DNA of 64,000 nucleotides from the NCBI GenBank assembly GCA_029339505.1, contig JAQISU010000167.1, forward strand, positions 1,812,501 to 1,876,500, read 5' to 3'. The translations under genes and the position numbers were made by a program. Shown here piece after piece: positions 55,746 to 64,000 of the stretch. Every line of letters begins with the position of its first letter. Position 1 is the first letter of the stretch. This stretch comes from Unio delphinus (lineage: Eukaryota; Mollusca; Bivalvia; Unionida; Unionidae). The notes beneath the pieces are model-generated. The model saw only the letters and a list, made by a program, of their open reading frames with translations, was not told the origin of the DNA and made no database searches.

Positions 55746-57783
55746 CAGGCCTTGAATTTAACACAAATTTCCTGGTAGCCAGAAGGACTAGTGTAATGAG
55801 AAATTTACTAGCCCTGTCCCCAAAACAATGTCACACACTCGTAATGAGATTAACAACAAATTTATTTCATAAATAGCATTATCATATAAAATGTAGAAGT
55901 ACAGAAGTATAAATTCTACTTTAAATCATCAATAAATTCACATTTCTTGTTTATCAAAATAATCTGGATCCAATTCCACAAAGGAATTCAGGTGTCCTTT
56001 CTCATCCTCCACATGCACTCTGGGTCCATATGGGGTTTGTTCTGGTCTCCTTACCCATCTCCCTGAAACATTCCACAAATGTATTGCTGATAATGGATCA
56101 TATGTTGGAATGTCGTTTGTATGAAACATGATGAAAAGTAGGTCGGACAGAACCCAAGGTCGCAAACAAGATCTCCAGTCACTCTTCACCATTTTGATCT
56201 CTGAGAAACCCCTTTCAGCATCAGCAGAGTGGGCTGGGATTGTCAGGATGAGGTCAATCAATGCCAGAATATTCTTGCAGTCAGCAGCATATGATTGTAC
56301 AACTGTGGGCCCAAGTCAAAGCATAGGTGTCTTTGTAACTGCAAGATAACAGAATGAATTTTGCTTTTTTCTGGAGGCTGAATACCTTCTATAAAATGCC
56401 ACGTTTTGCCTGTCTTATAAGGCGGGAATTGTGCCTCGTTTTGAAATATGAGATGTTACAGTATAACTGACGTGAATTATTTGAAGTAAGAAAAGGAATG
56501 ACACAGTGTCCGAGCAAGAAACCTGTTTAAAAACACATGCCTTTGCCCTCCCCCTCTATCAAATGGCTTCTCCCTAATAAAGACTTGACTTCAGCGGATG
56601 TTCTGTGCGATCAAAGCAGTGGTTAAAGTAAACACTGTTATAAAATATTAACATCAAAAGATAATGTTAGTTTCAATTTGGAAAATGTGTGCTCCCATCA
56701 AACAAAGCCAGCTGACTCGGCACGTTGTATTTAACTCAGGTGCTCGACGCAAGCTTGATGTGAATGAAAAAGAAAACAATAATCAAAAGGAACAAAATCA
56801 TACATAGCAACAAAAATACCAAAAATATTCCTGAGATAATTTTCTAAGGTATTTTTGTCACTGTATGATTTGTTTCTTTAGATTTTTTTACCCCCTTCAC
56901 ATCAAGAGCGCATCGAACACCTGTGGTATTTAACAGCTCCAATTACGGTCACATCATTAATAACATATGTTTTGTAATTGTTCCTAATAAATCGAACCTC
57001 AGTGTATTGTTGAAATTAATAATAAGCATGAATATTTTCAATCTTAGATGCCCATGTGAGATTTTATTTCCCATTAAATGTTTGGATATATCCACGTGTA
57101 TTCAATTATTTGTTCAATTGTTTAGGGGGAAAAATATAAAAGCTGTTCTTATTATCATTGAAAAAGTAGTTGCTTGGAAAATGATGTGTCAGTAATGTTA
57201 TCATAATAAATTGATCTAATTCTTCAAATTATTTCGATGCAAACGTAAAATATGAGTTACCCGTTTGTGACTCGGAGCAAGCAAAAAAAAAATACCTTCA
57301 GAAAACAAACGTGTAAACTAATTTCTTTGAATAGTTGATGCTATGTTCTTTTGTGTGGTGTAACGTTTCGTAATTTGGTACTTTGGTCTCATGAATAAAG
57401 TGTGATACCATTTAATTCGCTATCAGATTAATACAGATCAATTTCCAAACTTCCGTTGTTAATGACGGTACCTAAATTGGCGCTGTTAAGTGAAATGCAC
57501 ATAATCAGATGGCTTCTTGTAATAGAAACACATTTCCGAGGCAGAAATTGACTTCATCTTCACATGCTAATATTTTATGACTGTGTTTACAACGGTCACT
57601 GCATTGATTCTAAAGAACATCAGCCGAAGTCACGTCTTTATTAGGGTATTGAGTAAAGAAACACTGACTGTTGATAACCAAAAACTTACTAGCCCGTCAG
57701 ACTATTAACATTATGAAAGTTACTAGCCCGACGGGAAATCTACTAGCCTCGGTCAAGCGGACTACAGCTAATTTCGAGCCCTG
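55746..57783 (-). mobile_element. hAT transposon relic, minus strand
   Basis: 2.04 kb. The ends are CAGGCCTTGAATTTA at left and CAGGGCTCGAAATTA reversed at right, flanked by CATAA on both sides (55741-55745, 57784-57788). The minus-strand frame 55938-56261 encodes the hAT C-terminal dimerisation segment (LILTIPAHSADAERGFSEIK). The N-terminal and catalytic parts are missing. It starts 30 bp after the splice donor of exon 4. Confidence 0.85.
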
Positions 57784-58799
57784 CATAACTCATTCACAAA
57801 AAGAATGTTTGGTTTTGAACCAGCCAAGGGTGTATGAAAAACGAGAGAAATAAAGATATAAAGATACTGGCACTGCCCAAACTTTAAAATCTTTGAATGA
57901 CTCTGCAACATTTTAGTGAAGCTGGCCACAAGAATAGTGAGCTCACAGTATGGCCATGCATCTAATGTGGATTGTCTGTGTGACACAATTGCTATTTTTG
58001 TGTTCTGCAAAAACTACTCAGGACCATTTTAAATAACACTTGGCAGAAATTTTCCTGATTAAAGGCTTTTAAAATTCATACAAATGATTACTAAATAAGT
58101 CCACTAGTACTAAACACAGGAAAACCTTAAATCCACTTATCCAATACCAACTGAACAGGCTTCAACTAATTTTGACCAAGCATGTTAAAAAGCATTCTGG
58201 AGCGAAGGCCTTTAGAAATTATATAACAATGCAGATCTGTCAACAAGTTTGGCCGCAATTACTAAAATAAGGAAAGAATCCCACTAACATATTTCTGAAA
58301 ACATTTGACCAAATTTAATCAAAAACATCCTGATATGAAGGCCTTTCATTTTAAAAATGGTATTTTGTATCCATCTTTGATGTCCAGAACAAAAGCAGAT
58401 GTACCTATTTCTCCTTCAAATGCATTCGCTGATCATATTAACATTAGGAAAATAAGATTGTTAGCTCTCGGTTCCAGACATCCCAAAAGACAAAAATTGT
58501 CTATACCATCTATATCATATAGATGAAGAACAGTACCTATTTCTTCCACTTGTCACCACCATGTGCTTGCCAGTTTTTAATGTTTGACACATTAAACCAA
58601 CATTTAACTTTTGATGTCCTAAAATTCCTGCGTTATCTCCTTGGTTTTCATGTGTAGTAAGGAATCTGTATTCATTTGATTTGGGGGGGGGGGGGGACCA
58701 ATTTTTATGTGACTTTGTCACATGCATGTTCTTTGTCTATTCTGACTAGGCTCCAACACAGTTTTGTTGATACATCTTGGTCATGTTTTTGTTCCCACT
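57784..58799. other. intron 4, nothing recognised
   Basis: AT-rich DNA with a poly-G run (58681-58696). Several short frames without resemblance to known proteins. Confidence 0.4.
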
Positions 58800-59190
58800 G
58801 GATGGGACATGATGCTACATGTCTACTGCATCACTATAACCTGCCACACTGCAGTTCACCTTACATTAGGCAGACCCCAGGCTGACCAGTCCTAGAACTA
58901 ACCTCATAATGCTGTTCACCAAGCCAGACAGCTGCTATAAGTCTTTGGTATGACTCGGCAAGGGCTTTGGACCCACAGCCTCTCACATGTAAGGCACACT
59001 TAAACCACTTAGGTCCTGCTCCCTAGAACCTTGGATGGAAGAAATGTTGAGATTCCAATGAATGTAAATGCTATTATCAGTGAAGAAGCTGATGTCTACA
59101 TAGTAAACTAGCTCTTTTATAAGTCTTTGGTAAGACTCAGGGCTTGGGGGAGTTGAACCTACGACCTCCTGCTATCAATCACTTAGGTCA
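58800..59190 (-). mobile_element. degenerate SINE family 2 copies, minus strand
   Basis: Body words of family 2 (GGGACATGATGCTACATGTC near 58803) and two inverted tRNA-like heads (ATAAGTCTTTGGTATGACTC near 58938; the same with GTTGAACCTACGACCTCCTG near 59152). It appears to be two overlapping or tandem insertions. Confidence 0.6.
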
Positions 59191-59502
59191 TTGGAGTGGT
59201 CTATTTCAATTTAGTGAATTTCACCACCCACTTGCCAAATAGACAAGTAATTTTCAAATTTAACTTCTACCCCTGTGTATCTATGTTATTTTTAATAATA
59301 AAATATATTTATTATTTAAAAGAATTTATAAGGGAAAATATGAACAAGTTTTCTGATGGAAATACAATGGTCCCTCTCTGTTCTGCACTGAGAAAATGGT
59401 GTTATAAAATGGGTGGCCTTTCCAAAGTGGGACTAAGTTTTGTGTGAGAAGTAATGTACGGAGTATGAAAGCTACATATCTAACTATTTGCTTGTTTTCC
59501 AG

Positions 59503-59701
59503 ACTGCTGCAAATGGGAGGAGAGAGTATAATTCCAAGACAAGATGTAGACATGGAGGACTGGTCAGCAATTAACAGCTGGATCAGTAAGTTTATTAACT
59601 TTCTGACCTCAGCTGACCTTAGGATCAGTGTGGATTATCTGAGATTGAAGCATGAAGAGGAAGGTTATAACAGACACAGGCCCTTCATGGCCACACTCAA
59701 A
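59503..59701 (+). CDS. diflavin reductase, exon 5
   Basis: Acceptor TTTTCCAG, donor GTAAGT. It encodes LLQMGGESIIPRQDVDMEDW, the flavodoxin C-terminal helix region ('GG..i.pr...D'), then a linker with RHRPFMATLK that leads to the FAD domain. Phase agrees with exons 4 and 6. Confidence 0.82.
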
Positions 59702-59774
59702 GTAAGTTCCCTCAAGATCCTACAGACTAAATCAGTTCATTCAGATATGGAATGGTCCTATGTCCATCTTACAT

Positions 59775-59945
59775 TGTCTACTGTATATTACCACTTGATA
59801 TTGTCAACAACAACAAAAATATATGGACCAGACTAGTGTGTGTTACCACTTGATATTGTCAACAACAACAAAATTATATGAACCAGTCTAGTGTCTGTTA
59901 CCACTTGATATTGTCAACATCTACAAAAATATATGGACCAGTTTC
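59775..59945. repeat. ~55-bp tandem repeat, three copies
   Basis: Units with GTTACCACTTGATATTGTCA and ATATATGGACCAG, in intron 5. Confidence 0.85.
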
Positions 59946-60689
59946 ATCAAAACTTTGCATCCTGGTATAAAATGATTAAGATCCACCATCAGATATGACC
60001 ATCATTAACAAAAATATAAAAGCCTTCAAATAACCACTCAAAAACCAAAGAAAATACATTCATTGGGATCAGTATATTTATACAACATGAGAGAGATTCA
60101 TGCAGTTGTTTATTATATTGAAAGTGATATGCGGAATCTCCAATAAAATTTGGCCTTTCAGCTCAACAGCATTCAGATTTCAATTATGAACTCTAACATT
60201 CATTATGGAATGTTAATATTGAATTAGCTCAAATTCCTGAATTCAGGGCATAAGTTAACTCAAGAATTTGGCTACTGTAGCCAGCCTAAGTAATGAGTTT
60301 TTAACCCTCCCCCTCCCCCACCAACAGCAACAATATCACAATGCCAAACTACTACCCAAAAAAAGATGAAAAATTAAAATAAACATTGAGTGTAGATTGC
60401 AGAAATATTTATTCAGAAGTCTGATAAAATGCAGGGTGCATGATACAAATCAAGCTGTAATGGGATGAATCTTCAAAACAATACAGCTTCCTATATAAGG
60501 ACACTGCAAGGGGAACCCGAAAGGGAAATTTGAGAATAAATGGATATGACAAATACCATCCACATAGTGGATTGAAATATAGCAATAAAATTCAGCCATA
60601 AAGTCAGTGCACCCAACAATTTGCATTAGTCACTTCCAAGTAATAGAAATTTGTACATTTTTTATTTTGGTAAAAATATATTTAACGTA
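59946..60689. other. intron 5, nothing recognised
   Basis: No feature seen. Confidence 0.35.
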
Positions 60690-61290
60690 ACAGTTGTGCT
60701 TGTGTTTTCATTCAACATTGTACTCATTCTACTTGTGTCTTCATTCAATTGTGTACTCATTGGGCTTGTGTCTTCATTCAACAGTGTTCTCATTGTACTT
60801 GTGTCTTGATTTAATAGTGTGCTCATTCTACTTGTGCCTTTATTCAACAGTGTGCTCATTGTGATTGTGTCTTCATTCAGCAGTGTTCTCATTGTACTGG
60901 TGTCTTCATTCAACAATATTCTCATTGTGTTTGTGTCTTCATTCTACAGTGTGCTCATTGTACTGGTGTCTTCATTCAACACTACTCATTCTGCTTGTGT
61001 CTTCATTCAGCAGTGTACTCATTGGGCTTGTGTCTTCATTCAACATTGTTTTCATTGTACTTGTGTCTTCATTCAGCAGTGTACTCATTGTACTTGTGTC
61101 TTCATTCAACAGTGTTCTCATTCTACTTGTTTCTTCATTCAACAGTGTTCTCATTGAGCTTGTGTCTTCATTCAACAGTGTTCTCATTGTGTTTGTGTCT
61201 TCATTCAACAGTGCTCATTGTTCTTGTGTCTTCATTCAACAGTTTTCTCATTGTACTTGTGTCTTCATTCATCAGTGCTCATTCTACTTT
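60690..61290. repeat. 34-bp minisatellite, about 17 copies
   Basis: Units with TGTGTCTTCATTCAACAGTG and TTCTCATTGTAC. Because the unit is not a multiple of three, three overlapping reading frames stay open on the plus strand; none is a gene. Confidence 0.95.
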
Positions 61291-62359
61291 TGTCTTCTTC
61301 TGGTGGTCAGGTAATGCACATTGGTAATTCTGGTATATTGGTGGCAGACCTATTGTATAGCAAACCACATACAACTTATTTTGTAATCATTGATAGACTA
61401 TTTGTCAGTTACTTCATATTAATAATTCTGGTATATTGCTGGCAGACATATTATTTAAAGAGCAAACCACATGCAAATCATTATGTAATATTTCAAAGAC
61501 TGGTTGTCCATTACAGTATATTTTTAATTCTGATATGGTGGTTTGGTAGACCTGTTGTGTGCAAATCATTGTGTATTCATTGACAGACTGGTGTCACAGC
61601 AGTCATAAATCATGGTTATTGTTTTAAATCCAGTATGAAAACTAGAATTGGGCATGTGGCACACTGTTACATTTAAGCATGCTTCCAAACTGTGCCACTA
61701 GGAGCATGGCTTGGCCCAGAGGCCAGTGTAGCAACACTGTCAAAGTATTTGTCTTTTCATGTCCATTTTGTGTATATATGGCTATAAAATGGGAATCTTT
61801 TTAGTGTCCAGGTTTTGAACCAAGAGAAAGTGCCATACTCAAGGGTCATGACCCAAGGTCTCAGCTGGATACACAAGTACATGATCTACTCTTGCTGATT
61901 ATGTGTATTCATGGTTGTAAGATGGAGATTTAAACAGTTTCCAAGTTATGACCCAGGTACATATTTTTCATATTCAGTGAGAATGATCTGCCCCTAAAAA
62001 ACAATATTTGTTACAGGACAGAAGTCTGAACATTTTCCAAGTTTTTACCCAGGGTCATGTCCTGTACCCCTTGGGCATGACACTGGGTCTGAACTGAGTA
62101 CATGTCTAACTTCTTCTCCTCGTGTTCTTCTGAGGCATATGTGGTTATAAGTTGAGAATCTCAATGGAGACTAATGACCCAGGGTTAATGTTTTATTTTA
62201 CCAATGAGGCAAGACCCAAGGGTGTAATCCCTGTTACATGTGATATAACCCTGGCATTCTTAAGAAATGGCTTGAGATTTTACCCCATATCAAAATATTG
62301 GAAACCATTTTGGACATCTGCAGACCTCCCAAAATCAGATCCCCAGAGTTTGTAAATTC
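61291..62359. other. intron 5 continued
   Basis: A loose ~110-bp triplication (AATTCTGGTATATTGGTGGC, AATTCTGGTATATTGCTGGC, AATTCTGATATGGTGGTTTG) lies at 61325-61590. No gene seen. Confidence 0.4.
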
Positions 62360-62552
62360 ATCTGTATACTAGGAAATACATCAAATTACCTACAGATAGA
62401 AGAATGGATACATCAAATTACCTACAGATGGAAGAATGAATACAATACATCAAATTACCTACAGATGGAAGAATGGATACAATACATCAAATTACCTACA
62501 GATGGAAGAATGGATACATCAAATTACCTACAGATGGAAGACTGGATAAAAT
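62360..62552. repeat. ~32-bp tandem repeat, five to six copies
   Basis: Units with ACATCAAATTACCTACAGAT and GGAAGAATGGAT, some with an extra ACAAT. Confidence 0.9.
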
Positions 62553-63515
62553 TTCAGCCAGATAGGAGTGGAATTGTGCAGATAACAATCCCAAATTGTT
62601 TTCACCAAAAGTACAGATATAAAAATTTTAATACACACTTTAAAAAAAAACTTGCTATGTATTAATGTTTCAGCAAGAAGAACTAACTACTATAATTGAT
62701 ATGTTCATTGATAGGACTAGCTTAATTGATGGGTAAGTTCTGAAACTGAACTAGAAGCAAATATATGCATTTTAAAACTAAATAACCTATAATTTTTTAA
62801 AAAAAACATTCTATTTAAACATACATGTTGCCCAGGGAAGTCTGTAATGCATTTGCTTTCTTCAGGATGATTATTCTGTTTCAATTGCCATTACAGCCAA
62901 AATAAAAATGAAGTTGAGATGTAAACTGTTGCCAACATCTACACCTGTGTTTAAAAGGGGTTGTATCCAAAATCCCATACCTCAAGTGTCATCTACATGT
63001 CCTTGTGACACATTTTAACAATTATAATCTCACTCTTTCAGTTGGTAGAGGACAGAGTATCCATGTTACAAATAAAAATGTTTCTTTTCTACCCTAGGGT
63101 ATGAGCAAGAGTCCATGTTATAATAAAAATGTTTCTTTTCTACCCTAGGGTAGGAGAAAGAGTCCATGTTACATATAAAAATGTTTCTTTTCTACCCTAA
63201 AGTTGGTTTAAAGATAATTTATTTGCTAAATTATTTAAAAGGGGTCAGGTTTTAAGTTTTCACAATATTTGCTAACACTAACCCATTTCCCAGATCCCAG
63301 GGTCACATCCAGGATCCAGAACTTTCACAGTTATCTGCTCATCCTACTCCAATGTTGTTTAAAATACCATCACCCTCATTTAAGGGGTGTAAACACCCTC
63401 ATTCAGTGGGTGTAGACACCCTCATTAAATATTCATATGTGTATACACCATTCAGTAGGCATAGACAGAGTTTAAGTTAAAAAGAGAACACAAGTTCTTA
63501 TTTCTTTACTTGTAG
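62553..63515. other. intron 5, last part
   Basis: A ~56-bp unit (AAAAATGTTTCTTTTCTACC) repeats three times at 63050-63200, and a CACCCTCATT repeat lies near 63370-63425. No exon before 63516. Confidence 0.5.
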
Positions 63516-63612
63516 GTGAAGAGACTGCTGACATTGTGTCAAGGGCCAGGTGACAAAGAGACCATACATTGTGAATTTGATATTACTGGCAGTGACCTGA
63601 CATGGACATCAG
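63516..63612 (+). CDS. diflavin reductase, exon 6: start of the FAD-binding domain
   Basis: Acceptor CTTGTAG, donor GTACAG. It encodes VKRLLTLCQGPGDKETIHCE and FDITGSDLTWTSG, the opening of the FAD_binding_1 domain of CysJ/CPR-type reductases ('KETxHxEfDltGSgLxxxxGDALGv'). The final Gly codon is split, so the gene continues outside the window. The KET..E.D pattern is closer to sulfite-reductase-type flavoproteins than to classical CPR, by my reading. Confidence 0.85.
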
Positions 63613-64000
63613 GTACAGTCAGTACACTACATATATTCTGATCACTTTTTTAACACTCAAATGTGATAAAACTGCTTAGACAAGAAAGGCAACTGAAAGA
63701 AATAAATAGGTGCAACTTTGGTGTCTTTAAGATTTTTATTATAGTTATGAAACATTACTATTAGTAAAATTACATGCAAAACTTTTTCTGATGTGCCACA
63801 TGATATCAGATCAAAAATACTTATACCCAACCTCACATCCCAGGTGTTCTTACAGGAGGGGTGTCATGTGTATTCTGCCTAGAAAAAAATCCACTTTATT
63901 TTTTCATTAGATTTTGATCCTTTTCAAAAAAATATGTTTGGGCTTTTAAGGGGTGCAACTCTAAGGGGTTCTAGAACAAATTTTATTTGGTATTTTAGCC
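63613..64000. other. intron 6, to the window end
   Basis: No feature recognised. Confidence 0.4.

Noticed and set aside
60662..61327. Overlapping frames on both strands
   Set aside because: 34-bp array effect; three phases open at once.

Overview
The window looks like animal (metazoan) nuclear DNA. It is AT-rich, has intron-split genes with standard GT..AG junctions, many minisatellite arrays, tRNA-derived SINEs, LINE pieces and several classes of DNA transposon. A marine invertebrate, perhaps a mollusc, is my guess. That is inference from style, not a sequence match.

The centrepiece is a nearly complete Polinton/Maverick (virus-like DNA transposon, adintovirus-type gene set) at 1061-16265, about 15.2 kb. 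It has ~290/314-bp terminal inverted repeats and a target duplication of AAACC (TAAACC if one terminal base is shared). It sits inside a 42-bp minisatellite whose units continue on both sides. A minus-strand block (1374-9956) carries virion-type genes: spike-like protein, two-helix membrane protein, repeat-bearing fibre-like protein, adenain-like protease, pVI-like protein, major capsid protein, pX-like protein and a helical protein. Beyond these lie an unknown small protein, a NUMOD4-HNH-NUMOD1 homing-type endonuclease and a Cys-rich protein. The plus strand then carries a 1286-aa protein that joins basic repeats, a family B polymerase palm, an SF1 helicase and a C-terminal HNH domain. A retroviral-type integrase (minus) follows, then a Zn-ribbon/PLA2 locus (minus) and the packaging ATPase (plus), whose 3' end runs into the right terminal repeat. 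Two genes (major capsid and Zn-ribbon/PLA2) are broken by single frame changes at or near homopolymers. These may be real decay or base-calling errors.

To the right lies host DNA. A minus-strand gene (first coding exon 29426-29458, large exon 23935-25871, weaker exons down to about 17484) encodes a protein with a PCNA-interacting (PIP) box, possibly a replication or repair factor. From 40873 to beyond the end, a plus-strand gene in six visible exons encodes a membrane-anchored flavodoxin/FAD reductase (diflavin reductase). Two of its exon ends, with their splice donors, have been tandemly duplicated.

The rest is repeats: three LINE fragments, two SINE families (one copy split by an insertion with an 8-bp target duplication), a TA-flanked 2.05-kb element that contains a second, decayed Polinton capsid fragment, a Tigger/pogo relic, two hAT-like elements, a Gypsy relic and about 15 tandem arrays.
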